Below, piece by piece: positions 1-8,227 of a stretch of 64,000 nt of DNA (positions are counted from its first letter, which is position 1; every line of letters starts with the position of its first letter). The translations under genes were made by a program, and so were the position numbers. The notes under the pieces are model-generated. The model did not search any database, was not told the DNA's origin, and was given only the letters and a program-made list of their open reading frames with translations. The DNA lies in contig NZ_LT607733.1 in NCBI RefSeq assembly GCF_900091445.1, positions 4,925,001-4,989,000 of the forward strand. Direction: 5' to 3'. Origin of the DNA: Micromonospora echinofusca. GTDB lineage: Bacteria; Actinomycetota; Actinomycetes; Mycobacteriales; Micromonosporaceae.

Positions 1-554
1 GGCTCCGGCTGCGGATCACCGAGCGCCTTCTGCATCAGCCCGAGCCCGCCGGCCAGGTTCTCCCCGCTCGCCACCAGCGACGGCTGCGGGTCCGGGTCGC
101 CGTGGAACTTCTCGTTCTTCAGGTCCGCCCAGCCGACCTGGCCGAGCTTCACCTCCGAACCGTCCATCAGCTTCGCCGACGACCGGAAGCTCTCCGTCGC
201 CAACTCCCGCAGATGCTTCGCCTTGACCGGGTCCACGGCCTGCGCCGCCTCCCCCAGCAGCGACAGGCCCCGACCCAGCCGGTTCAGATACTCGAATCGC
301 TTCTCCGGGTCGATCCGGTCCCACAGATCGAAGACGGGCGGACAACTCAGACACTCGATCGGCCCGATCGGCTTCGGCTCGAAGTCCGGCAAGACAATCG
401 TGTGACAGTCGAAGATCGGCCGGCCGCCGAACTCGCCGACCTTGAAACAGACCGTCACCGGCCGACCCGCGGCACTGGCCGGATTGGCTGGCACCAGCAG
501 CGTCGCGGTGACGACGAGCGCCACCGCGAGCAGTATTCGACCAACTCTGACCAT
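1..554 (-). CDS. secreted hypothetical protein, C-terminus cut by the window edge
   Basis: An open reading frame runs leftwards from an ATG at 554 off the window edge without a stop, so only about 184 N-terminal residues are visible. The start is supported by an AGGAGG at 561-566, 6 nt upstream. The product begins with a classical signal peptide: MVRVGR, then a hydrophobic run of about 18 residues, then a likely cleavage after PANPASA. The mature part contains cysteines near the N-terminus (VCFKV, FDCHT, IECLSCPP) and then a charged helical segment. Export from the cell is therefore likely. I do not recognise the family. No neighbouring gene explains it; the SulP transporter gene upstream is transcribed in the same direction but is separated by about 210 bp. 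Confidence 0.75.
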   Translation of the reverse strand, partial: MVRVGRILLAVALVVTATLLVPANPASAAGRPVTVCFKVGEFGGRPIFDCHTIVLPDFEPKPIGPIECLSCPPVFDLWDRIDPEKRFEYLNRLGRGLSLLGEAAQAVDPVKAKHLRELATESFRSSAKLMDGSEVKLGQVGWADLKNEKFHGDPDPQPSLVASGENLAGGLGLMQKALGDPQPE

Positions 555-767
555 GCGATGCCTCCTGCGAAGAACGTCAATGCCTTCATTCTGGCCCGCT
601 GGCGCGTCGAGGCATAGGCCGAACATAAGTCTGAATCCGCAGGCTCGGGCCGCCGAGATATTTCCGTTCATTGACTCCGCAATCAGGCAATTCCAACGCC
701 ATGGCGCGCCTGTCCCACATCCCGAAACTCGATCATGGCTGTCGTCGTCCCCTGCTGAGGACCCCGC

Positions 768-2441
768 TCAGCGCGACGCCACGGGGTCGGGCAGCACGAC
801 GGTGCGGGCGTACCGGATGGCGGCCGGGGTGTCGGGGAAGACCAGGCCCTCGCGGCGCAGCCGGTCGGCGACGCCGAGGGTGGCCAGCACCTGGTCGTGG
901 CCGGGGTCGATGCCGGAGAGCAGCACGGTGATGCCGCGTTCGGAAAGCCGGAGGATGGCGTCGCCGAGCACCTGCGCGCCGGTGGCGTCGAGGGTGGTCA
1001 CCCGGGACATCCGCAGGATCACCACGCGCACGTCGGCCACGTCGGAGAGTTGGAGCAGGAAGTTGTGCGCGGCGGCGAAGAAGAGCGGGCCGTCCAGCCG
1101 GTAGGCCACGATGTGGTCGGCGAGCAGGGCACGCTCCTCGGCGCTGTGCTCGCCGGGGTCGAGGGCGACCTGTTCCACGCGGGCCGTACGGGCCACCGCG
1201 CGGAGGGCGATCACGATCGCCACGCCCACCCCGACCGCCACGGCGGTCACCAGGTCCAGCGCCACCGTGACCGCGAAGGTGAGCACCAGCACGAGGGCGT
1301 CGCCCCGGGTGGCGCGGGCCAGCGCCCAGAGCGACCCGGCCTCGACCATCCGGACGGTGGTGGCCAGCAGGACGCCGGCCAGGGCGGCGAGGGGGATCCG
1401 GCCGACCAGCGGGGCGGCGGCCAGCACGATCCCGGCGAGGGCGACGGCGTGGGTGAGCGCGGCCAGCTTCGAGCCGGCGCCGGCACGCACGTTCACCGCC
1501 GTACGGGCGATGGCGGCGGTGGCCGGGATCCCGCCGAACGCCGGGGCGGCGAGGTTGGCCAGCCCCTGGCCGAACAGCTCGCGGTCGGGGTCGTGGCGCT
1601 GGCCGACCGTCATCCCGTCCGCCACGGTGGCGGAGAGCAGGCTCTCCAGGGCGGCCAGCGCGGCGACCGCGAGGGCGGAGGGCAGCAGGACCCCGACGGC
1701 GTCGAGGTCGAGGAAGGACAGCGAGGGCGCGGGCAGGCCGGCGGGCAGGGCACCGATGCGGGCCAGCTCGACCGGGGCGGTCTCGGCCACGACCGTCGCG
1801 GCGGCCACCCCGAGCAGGGAGAACGGCCAGCCGGGACGCCAGCGGGCGCCGAGCAGCATCACCGCCGCGACGCCGAGGGCCATCGCGATCGGGACCGGCC
1901 GCGGGTCCGCGACGAACCGGGCGACCGCGTCGGCGGCCACGGCCCAGACGCGGTCGCCGTGCGCGTCGGTCACCCCGAGCGCCGCCGGCACCTGTTGCAG
2001 GGCGATGACCACCGCGATGCCGGCGGTGAATCCCTCGATCACGGGGACGGGGAGGTAGTGGACGTACCGGCCGAGGCGGGCGAGGGCCAGCGCGATCAGC
2101 ACCAGCCCGGCCAGCGCCCCGACCATCAGCACACCGGTGGGGCCGAACTGCTGGACCACCGGCACCAGCACCACGGTCATCGCCCCGGTCGGCCCGGAGA
2201 CCTGGAGGTGGGAGCCGCCGAAGACGGCAGCGACGGCGCCGGCCACCACCGCCGTCACCAGCCCGGCCTGCGCCCCGAGCCCGGAGGTGACGCCGAAGGC
2301 CAGGGCCAGCGGCAGCGCCACCACCGCCACGGTCAGCCCGGCGAGCAGGTCACGCCGGGGCGAGCGGCGGACGGCCTGCCAGTCGGCGCGCGGCGGCAGC
2401 AGCCCGAGGAAGCGCTCGCGCAGCCCGAGTGCCTGGCTCAC
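768..2441 (-). CDS. SulP-family inorganic anion transporter with STAS domain
   Basis: The 557-residue product has the SulP (SLC26) architecture: about eleven hydrophobic helices over residues 30-430, with the conserved family segment SGPTGAMTVVLVP near residue 85, then a C-terminal STAS domain (about 440-540, containing the TLDATGAQVLGD type motif). Members move sulfate, bicarbonate or other anions across the cytoplasmic membrane; the substrate cannot be read from the sequence. The GTG start overlaps the stop of the upstream ArsR gene by 4 nt, so the two are translationally coupled. This suggests that the transporter responds to whatever the repressor senses. Confidence 0.9.
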   Translation of the reverse strand: MSQALGLRERFLGLLPPRADWQAVRRSPRRDLLAGLTVAVVALPLALAFGVTSGLGAQAGLVTAVVAGAVAAVFGGSHLQVSGPTGAMTVVLVPVVQQFGPTGVLMVGALAGLVLIALALARLGRYVHYLPVPVIEGFTAGIAVVIALQQVPAALGVTDAHGDRVWAVAADAVARFVADPRPVPIAMALGVAAVMLLGARWRPGWPFSLLGVAAATVVAETAPVELARIGALPAGLPAPSLSFLDLDAVGVLLPSALAVAALAALESLLSATVADGMTVGQRHDPDRELFGQGLANLAAPAFGGIPATAAIARTAVNVRAGAGSKLAALTHAVALAGIVLAAAPLVGRIPLAALAGVLLATTVRMVEAGSLWALARATRGDALVLVLTFAVTVALDLVTAVAVGVGVAIVIALRAVARTARVEQVALDPGEHSAEERALLADHIVAYRLDGPLFFAAAHNFLLQLSDVADVRVVILRMSRVTTLDATGAQVLGDAILRLSERGITVLLSGIDPGHDQVLATLGVADRLRREGLVFPDTPAAIRYARTVVLPDPVASR

Positions 2442-2791
2442 CGCTGCGTCCCGGAGGACCGCAGCTCGTCCAGCAGCGCGTCCCGGTCGGTGAGGACCGC
2501 GCCCAGGATGCGCCGTCCGGCGGCGAGCAGGTCGGCCACGTCGGGGGTGCTGAGCGCGTACATCACCAGGGCGCCCTCGCGACTGGAGGTGACCATGCCG
2601 GCCCGGCGCAGCACCGCGAGCTGCTGCGACAGGTTGGACGCCTCGACGTCGATGGCCGCCAGCAGGTCGCGGACCGGCTTCGGCCCGTCCTGGAGCAGCT
2701 CCAGGACCCGGATCCGAACCGGGTGGCCAAGGGTGCGGAAGAGCTCCGCCTTGGCCTGGTAGAGCGGTACCGACACGTCAGCCTCCGTCAT
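2438..2791 (-). CDS. ArsR-family winged-helix repressor
   Basis: This 117-residue protein has the ArsR/SmtB fold: an N-terminal helix (LYQAKAELFRTLGHP), the helix-turn-helix (ASNLSQQLAVLRRAGMV) and a beta wing (SSREGALVMYAL). Such proteins repress transcription and are released by a metal or small molecule. I see no obvious Cys-x-Cys metal site (no cysteine is visible), so the ligand is unlikely to be a classical thiophilic metal. ATG at 2791 is preferred; a GTG three codons upstream is possible. It is coupled to the downstream SulP transporter gene by a 4-nt overlap and probably regulates both. The AT-rich upstream sequence carries direct repeats described separately. Confidence 0.88.
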   Translation of the reverse strand: MTEADVSVPLYQAKAELFRTLGHPVRIRVLELLQDGPKPVRDLLAAIDVEASNLSQQLAVLRRAGMVTSSREGALVMYALSTPDVADLLAAGRRILGAVLTDRDALLDELRSSGTQR

Positions 2792-3355
2792 GGGACCCAC
2801 ATCCGGTTGCCAACTTTAGCACTTGCGAAAACCTTCAACTTACATTGCAAGCGGCGCCCACCCTGGCTGGATCACGAACAGGGGCGATGACCAGCGAAAT
2901 CACGACAGTAGCGAGCAGCACCACCCAGCGCCGAGGTCGACCACCGCGTTGACCGCGACGGCCCGGGCCCGACGATCCCGAAGTACGGCTGGTACGGCGT
3001 CGAAGGCCGCGGGGCCGGCCCAGTGTTGCCAGGTCAGGATGCCGCGGGCGCTCCCCCGTGAACTGCCGGGGATGGTCGGGCCGCTCCGTTCGGGCCCATG
3101 AGGTGACCGAGCCCGCCGCCCATCGCATGACGACAGCACCTGGAGCAGTCACCTGGCTGACATCCGGCACGGATTACTTCCATAAGGTCCATACTGCCGA
3201 GGGTTGATCAACCGTCAGACGAAGACGCATAGCCAACAGGTGAAAGGACCTCCTGCACGGTCGGATCTTCGTGTGCGGAAGGGCAGCCGGTCCGACTGGT
3301 ATCCGAACGAATAGCAGGTAGTTTCTCGTACACCACCGCGACGAGGAGTTTGTGC
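2792..3355. other. gene-poor 560-bp interval
   Basis: No convincing intact gene lies between the ArsR gene and the nuclease-like gene at 3356. The first 60 bp hold the AT-rich putative ArsR control region. On the minus strand, about 2850-3150, three different frames give membrane-protein-like fragments in succession (ending in the pieces NAVVDLGAG, VVLLATVVISLVIAP and LFVIQPGWAPLAM). This could be the remnant of a frameshifted gene, but each piece is short and the reading is weak. The last 180 bp are comparatively AT-rich and probably contain the promoter for the gene at 3356. Confidence 0.5.
2811..2841 (-). promoter_or_regulatory. putative ArsR operator: CAACTT direct repeats
   Basis: Two copies of CAACTT (2811-2816 and 2836-2841) lie 25 bp apart, each followed by an AC/CA-TTGC element (GCACTTGC and ACATTGC). 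The stretch is conspicuously AT-rich in a GC-rich genome and sits 20-50 bp upstream of the ArsR start. Operator function is inferred from position and repetition only. Confidence 0.35.
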
Positions 3356-4732
3356 ATGTCTGAGGAGACCTGGCTTGCCGCTCGCTTGATCCCTACGTCA
3401 GGCATCAATGGGGCTGAGGAGCAGGAACGCCGAGCAACTTCCGCCTTGCTTGCGGTCATGAGCGCGGTACGCGAATTCGGCCGGGTGATCACACAGTCGG
3501 TCGGCGCTCCAGCCGGGACGGTGCAGACCTTCATCGAGGTGCCCTTCAAGCTCGGCACTCAGCAACTGTTCCCGGATGGGTTGATTCGTGTCAGTCGGGG
3601 CCAACGGCAATGGACCGCACTGGTCGAGGTGAAGACCGGCAACAACGCGCTGAAGACCGAACAGCTTGAGGCGTACCTGGATGTGGCTCGCGAGCAAGGC
3701 TTCGATGCCTTGATCACCATTTCTAATGAGATAGCACCTGTAGCTGGCCAACATCCGACCCCGGTCGACCGACGTAAGTTGAAGAAGGTCGCACTCCATC
3801 ATCTGCCGTGGACCGAGATCCTCACACACGCCGTTATCCAGAAGGAATACCGTGGTGTCGCCGACCCGGATCAGGCGTGGGTCCTCGGGGAGCTGATCCG
3901 GTACCTGGAGCATCCGCGCTCAGGCGCGATGGAGTTCAGTGACATGGGGCCCACCTGGGTTCAGGTCCGCGAGGGCGTCTCCACCGGCACCCTCCGCGCC
4001 ACCGACAGCGGCGCAGCCGAGATCGCGGGCCGGTTCGATGCTCTGATCCGATACGCCTGCCTGCGGCTGGGCAGACGCCTCGGCACCGAGGTGACGCCCG
4101 CCCTGAGCCGGCGGGACGTTGCGGACCCGAGCGCTCGGACGCAATCGCTTGTCAACCAGTTGGCCTCAACCGGGACGCTGACCGGAGGCATCAAGATTCC
4201 TGGCTCGGTGGGCTCGCTCCACGTGTCAGCAGACCTTCGCGCAGGGCAGATCATCTGCCACGTGGACGTCGATGCCCCACGTGCGGGTCGGCCAACGACT
4301 CGGGTCAACTGGCTTGTACGCCAGTTGAAGGACGCACCCGATACGACACGCATCGAGGCCTTCGTCATGCACTCGCGCGGAGGAGGCGCCACCGAACTGC
4401 TCCGTGAGGTGCGTACTGACCCGACCGTTCTGATCATGGATCCCACCCGCGAGCTCCGCACCTTCCGCGTCGCTCGCTCCACGGCATCCGGCACCAAGCG
4501 CGGTACTGGCCGAGGCGCATTCATCGACTCGGTGCTGAACGCCATCGACGACTTCTACGAACAGGTCATCCAAAATCTCAAGCCTTGGATGCCGACGCCA
4601 CCGCGCCTGCGCGCCCCAGAAGAGGTGGAGCAGGCAGAGCCCGTAGCCGCCAGTTTGATTTCTACCGCGATCTCGTCCCAGGACACCCCCGACTTCGGCC
4701 CGGACCCGCAATCGGAAAACCAGCAAGGGTGA
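3356..4732 (+). CDS. uncharacterised protein with RecB-like PD-(D/E)XK nuclease motif
   Basis: The protein has 458 residues. Its N-terminal third carries the sequence signature of a PD-(D/E)XK phosphodiesterase: Asp74 in LFPDGLI, the core Glu91-Val-Lys93 in ALVEVKTG, and Gln103-x3-Tyr107 in TEQLEAY, the last being typical of RecB/Cas4-like nucleases. The C-terminal part (about 190-430) is a conserved-looking region without a domain I can name; it contains the segments RVNWLVRQLKDAP and RGAFIDSVL. ATG at 3356 is chosen because GAGGAG at 3343-3348 lies 7 nt upstream; an in-frame TTG at 3350 is too close. Codon use is less GC-rich than its neighbours. From memory, similar long proteins occur across actinobacteria as hypothetical proteins. 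A role in DNA processing or defence is inference. Confidence 0.8.
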   Translation: MSEETWLAARLIPTSGINGAEEQERRATSALLAVMSAVREFGRVITQSVGAPAGTVQTFIEVPFKLGTQQLFPDGLIRVSRGQRQWTALVEVKTGNNALKTEQLEAYLDVAREQGFDALITISNEIAPVAGQHPTPVDRRKLKKVALHHLPWTEILTHAVIQKEYRGVADPDQAWVLGELIRYLEHPRSGAMEFSDMGPTWVQVREGVSTGTLRATDSGAAEIAGRFDALIRYACLRLGRRLGTEVTPALSRRDVADPSARTQSLVNQLASTGTLTGGIKIPGSVGSLHVSADLRAGQIICHVDVDAPRAGRPTTRVNWLVRQLKDAPDTTRIEAFVMHSRGGGATELLREVRTDPTVLIMDPTRELRTFRVARSTASGTKRGTGRGAFIDSVLNAIDDFYEQVIQNLKPWMPTPPRLRAPEEVEQAEPVAASLISTAISSQDTPDFGPDPQSENQQG

Positions 4733-4753
4733 CGAGCCGTCACCAGGACAGCA

Positions 4754-4815
4754 CGACGGAGATCTTGGTACGGAGCGGCCCCTCCGGGGGCCGTAACTTG
4801 CCAAGATCTCCGTCG
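4754..4815. terminator. bidirectional hairpin terminator
   Basis: A perfect 15-bp inverted repeat (CGACGGAGATCTTGG at 4754-4768 and its complement at 4801-4815) encloses an inner GC stem (GGCCCC/GGGGCC). It lies between the convergent nuclease-like gene and beta-mannosidase gene and can serve both. There is no U-tract, as is usual in actinomycetes. Confidence 0.75.
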
Positions 4816-4840
4816 CGGCTCCCCCGGCCACGCCGTCACC

Positions 4841-7291
4841 TCAGTCGGCGACGGTGTCGTTGACGCAGCGCAGGACGGGGCGGGTGGTCAGGGCCGCCGG
4901 GTCCAATGGGACGCCGGTGCTCACCGTGAAGGTCGCCGTCTCCCCCGGTAGCAGGGTGACCAGCGCGTCGTCGACCTCGGTCGCCGGGTCGAGGCGGTCC
5001 GGGAAGAGCGTCACGTCGCGCAGGACCGTGCGGGCGGTGACCCGGACCCGCTGGCCGCCGTCGACCGGCTCGACCGACGCGTCGTACCCGGCCGCCGGCC
5101 AGTGCGCGTCGCGGTCCTCGGCGAAGAACCACAACGCCCGCCCGGCCGTATCGCCCGCCTCGGCCACCAGCAGCTCGCGCCGGGCCTCCTCCGGCCGCGC
5201 CAGCTCCGCCGGCAGCGCCAGCTCGATCCTGGCGTACGCGGCGACGTCCAGCTCCAGCGTCGTCTTCGCCCGTGGCTCCCCGGCCAGGGTCAGCCGGGTC
5301 ACCGACGCGCCCGCCCGCCACGGCACCGGCCCGTCGTTGACGGCGACCAGGGCCAGGCCGCCCGCGCGGGGCTGGACGGTCAGCAGCCGGTCGGCGTACG
5401 CCCGGCGCAGCGCGTACCACAGGGGCTTGCGGCGGCCGTCGCCGTCGACGGCCGACCACGAGGTCACCGGCCAGCAGTCGTTGAGCTGCCAGACGATCGT
5501 GCCGGCGCAGACGTCCCGGTGGGAGCGGAAGTGCTCGACGGCAAGCTGGATCGCCCGCGCCTGGTTGAGCTGGGTCAGCCAGTGCCAGTCGTCGAAGTCC
5601 GCCGGCGCGGGCAGGTGCGCGTCGAGCCCCCGCCGGAGCTTGGCGTCGCCGTCGATCGCCTTCTGGTGGTGCGCCATGCCGGGCGAGTCGGGTGCGAGGG
5701 GATCGTCCGACAGCGCCCGGCGCAGCGTCGCGTACGCGGGCGGGGCCTGGTAGCCGAACTCGGCGACGAAGCGCGGCACGTACTCGCGGTACTTCGTGTA
5801 GTCGTCGGTGTTCCAGACGTCCCAGATGTGCGTGGTGCCGTGCGCCGGGTCGTTGGGGTGGATCTGCTCGCTGCCCGACCACGGGCTGCCCGGCCAGTAC
5901 GGCCGCGTCGGGTCCAGCTCGCCGACGATCCGGGGCAGCAGGTCGAGGTAGTAGCCGCGCCCCCAGCTGCGCCCGGCGAGGGGCTCCTGCCAGTCCCAGT
6001 CGTGCCAGCCCCAGATGTTCTCGTTGTTGCCGGTCCAGAGCACCAGCGACGCGTGCGACGCGAGCCGCACCACCTGCTCGGCGGCCTCGGCGGCCACCTC
6101 GGCGCCCAACGGCTCCTCCTCCGGGTAGGCGGCGCAGGCGAAGAGGAAGTCCTGCTGCACGAGCAGTCCCGCCTCGTCGGCGAGGTCGTAGAAGTCGTCC
6201 GACTCGTACCGGCCGCCGCCCCAGACGCGCAGCAGGTTGACGTTCGCGTCGGCGGCCTGCCGGAACCGGTGCGCCAGCCGGTCCCGGGTGATCCGGGTGG
6301 GGAACGCGTCGTCGGGGATCCAGTTGACCCCCCGGACGAAGACCGGGGTGTCGTTGACGTGCAGGGCGAACGGGGTGCCGTGCGCGTCGGGGGTGGTGTC
6401 GAGGCGTACGGAGCGGAACCCGATCCGGCGCGTCCACGTGTCGAGCGGGAACGCGTCGGCGTCGTGCAGCGTCACCTCCAGCGGGTGCAGCGGCTGCTCG
6501 CCGTACCCCCTGGGCCACCACAGCGCCGGGTCGCGGACGGTGAGGGTCAGCACGGCCGTGCGTTCGCCGGCCGGGATGCTGGCCTCGGCCGTGACGCCGG
6601 CGACGGTGGCCCGCACGGCGAGCGGCGCGTCCCCAACCCGCTCGACCTCGACGTGCAGCTCCACCCGGCCGTCGCCGGCCTCGACGGTCACCAGGGGACG
6701 TACGACGGCCAGCCGCGCCGTCGACCAGGCGTGCAGCCCGATCTCCTGCCAGATGCCGGCGGTGACCAGGGTCGGCCCCCAGTCCCAGCCGAAGTTGCAG
6801 GCCATCTTGCGGATGAACGGGAACGGCTCCGGGTAGGCGTTCGGCCGGTCCCCGAGCCGGTCCCGCTGCGCCTCGGCGTAGCGGTAGGCGGAGTCGAAGC
6901 GTACGGCGAGGGTGTTGGACCCGACGACCAGCCGCGACCGGACGTCGAAGCGGTGGCCACGGTGCATGTTCTCGGCGCGGCCGACCTCGGCGCCGTTGAG
7001 GGTGAGCGTGGCGACGGTGTCGAGGCCGGCGCAGACCAGGTCGACCCGCTCGTCACCGCCCGGCTGATGGTCGAAGGTGGTCTCGTAGACCCAGTCGGTC
7101 CGGCCGATCCAGGCCAGGCCCTTCTCGTTGTCGTCCAGGTACGGGTCGGGGATCAGGCCGGCGGCGAGCAGGTCGGTGTGCACGCAGCCGGGTACGGTCG
7201 CCGGCACCGCGCGCCCCGCGATCGCGGCCGGCACCTGCGGCCCCGGTACCGCCCGCAGGGTCCAGCCCTCGTGCAACGCTTGCCGGGTCAC
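4841..7291 (-). CDS. GH2 beta-mannosidase
   Basis: The 816-residue protein has the full GH2 layout: an N-terminal jelly roll (about 1-190), an immunoglobulin-like domain, a (beta/alpha)8 catalytic barrel (about 290-600) and C-terminal beta domains. It carries the beta-mannosidase hallmarks GWDWGP near residue 170, the acid/base Glu424 in TGNNENIWGW, and the probable nucleophile Glu511 in VAEFGYQ. It hydrolyses terminal beta-mannosides, here probably on imported oligosaccharides, since no signal peptide is present. The GTG start overlaps the stop of the upstream ABC permease by 4 nt, so it is the last gene of a transporter operon. That context supports a role in processing the imported sugar. 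Confidence 0.92.
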   Translation of the reverse strand: MTRQALHEGWTLRAVPGPQVPAAIAGRAVPATVPGCVHTDLLAAGLIPDPYLDDNEKGLAWIGRTDWVYETTFDHQPGGDERVDLVCAGLDTVATLTLNGAEVGRAENMHRGHRFDVRSRLVVGSNTLAVRFDSAYRYAEAQRDRLGDRPNAYPEPFPFIRKMACNFGWDWGPTLVTAGIWQEIGLHAWSTARLAVVRPLVTVEAGDGRVELHVEVERVGDAPLAVRATVAGVTAEASIPAGERTAVLTLTVRDPALWWPRGYGEQPLHPLEVTLHDADAFPLDTWTRRIGFRSVRLDTTPDAHGTPFALHVNDTPVFVRGVNWIPDDAFPTRITRDRLAHRFRQAADANVNLLRVWGGGRYESDDFYDLADEAGLLVQQDFLFACAAYPEEEPLGAEVAAEAAEQVVRLASHASLVLWTGNNENIWGWHDWDWQEPLAGRSWGRGYYLDLLPRIVGELDPTRPYWPGSPWSGSEQIHPNDPAHGTTHIWDVWNTDDYTKYREYVPRFVAEFGYQAPPAYATLRRALSDDPLAPDSPGMAHHQKAIDGDAKLRRGLDAHLPAPADFDDWHWLTQLNQARAIQLAVEHFRSHRDVCAGTIVWQLNDCWPVTSWSAVDGDGRRKPLWYALRRAYADRLLTVQPRAGGLALVAVNDGPVPWRAGASVTRLTLAGEPRAKTTLELDVAAYARIELALPAELARPEEARRELLVAEAGDTAGRALWFFAEDRDAHWPAAGYDASVEPVDGGQRVRVTARTVLRDVTLFPDRLDPATEVDDALVTLLPGETATFTVSTGVPLDPAALTTRPVLRCVNDTVAD

Positions 7292-8175
7292 GACTTCACC
7301 GCACCTTCCATGATTCCGCGGACGATCTGACGGCCGCCGATGAAGAGCATCACCAGCAGCGGGAGGGTGGCGACCAGGGCGCCGGCCAGCACCCGCCGGT
7401 ACAGCACGTAGTTGCCGCTGGCCAGGTCGGACAGCGCGACCATCGAGGTCGGGTAGTCGGTGCCGCCGAGGGTGATCAGCGGCCACTGGAACTCGTTCCA
7501 GGTGGCGACGAACGTCAGCAGGCCGAGCACCGCCATGGCGGGCCGCACCGCCGGCACCACCACGCTCCAGAAGATCCGCATGGTGCTCGCGCCGTCCATC
7601 CGCGCGGCCTCGACCAGCTCGTCGGGCACCGCGTCGAGGATGAACTGCCGCATGTAGAAGACCCCGAACGCGCTGACCAGACCGGGCACGATCACCGCGA
7701 GGAGGGTGCCGTTCCAGCCGCCCTCGCCGGGCATCCGGCCCATCAGGATGTAGAGCGCGACGACGCCGAGCTGGTTCGGCACCGTCATGGTCAGGACGAC
7801 CATGACCATGAGCGCGTTGCGCCCCTTGAACCGCAGCTTGGCGAAGGCGAAGCCGGCCAGCGAGCAGAAGAAGAGCACGGACGCCGTCACCACGGACGAC
7901 ACGATCACGCTGTTGCCGAGGGACTGGAGGAAGAACACGTCCTGCATGGAGAAGACCTCCCGCAGGTTGGTGGCCAACTGCCCGCCGGGCAGCACCTGCG
8001 GCGGGATCTTCGCCAGCGCCTCGTCGGTGTTCGTGGCGATCACGAACATCCAGTAGAGCGGGAACGCCGAGAACGCGATCACGACGCTCAGGAACAGGTA
8101 GGTCCAGACGGTGCCGGGCAGGTGCTGCGGCGCCCGGCCCGTCAGCGCCCCCCGCCGGGGATTCGAGGCGCTCAC
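7288..8175 (-). CDS. sugar ABC transporter permease, MalG/ThuG-like
   Basis: This 295-residue protein has six predicted membrane helices and the cytoplasmic EAA loop (ELVEAARMDGAS) that docks on the ATPase. Length and motif match the MalG-type second permease of CUT1 carbohydrate importers. GTG at 8175 is preferred because AAAGG lies 8 nt upstream; an in-frame GTG at 8184 has its Shine-Dalgarno sequence abutting it. The gene follows the MalF-type permease by about 50 bp and is coupled to the beta-mannosidase. No ATP-binding subunit is encoded nearby, so a shared multi-system ATPase such as an MsiK homologue elsewhere in the genome is expected. Confidence 0.9.
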   Translation of the reverse strand: MSASNPRRGALTGRAPQHLPGTVWTYLFLSVVIAFSAFPLYWMFVIATNTDEALAKIPPQVLPGGQLATNLREVFSMQDVFFLQSLGNSVIVSSVVTASVLFFCSLAGFAFAKLRFKGRNALMVMVVLTMTVPNQLGVVALYILMGRMPGEGGWNGTLLAVIVPGLVSAFGVFYMRQFILDAVPDELVEAARMDGASTMRIFWSVVVPAVRPAMAVLGLLTFVATWNEFQWPLITLGGTDYPTSMVALSDLASGNYVLYRRVLAGALVATLPLLVMLFIGGRQIVRGIMEGAVKS

Positions 8176-8227
8176 CAGTGCCACCTTTCGTTGGCGACTG
8201 CGGGGCTCGCGAGCTCACTCCTCGCGC

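Noticed and set aside
897..2762. Long plus-strand open frame opposite the SulP and ArsR genes
   Set aside because: Gly/His/Arg/Asp-rich low-complexity translation of the sort produced by a high-GC antisense frame. No ribosome-binding site, domain or membrane feature, and the opposite strand encodes clear families.
2835..3170. 111-codon minus-strand open frame
   Set aside because: Hydrophobic only at one end, Arg-rich elsewhere, no good ribosome-binding site. Kept only as a possible remnant, not as a gene.
4841..8218. Apparent fusion of permease-like sequence to beta-mannosidase in one open frame
   Set aside because: The upstream part is an out-of-frame shadow of the MalG-like permease. A GTG at 7291 overlapping the permease stop gives a normal GH2 length.
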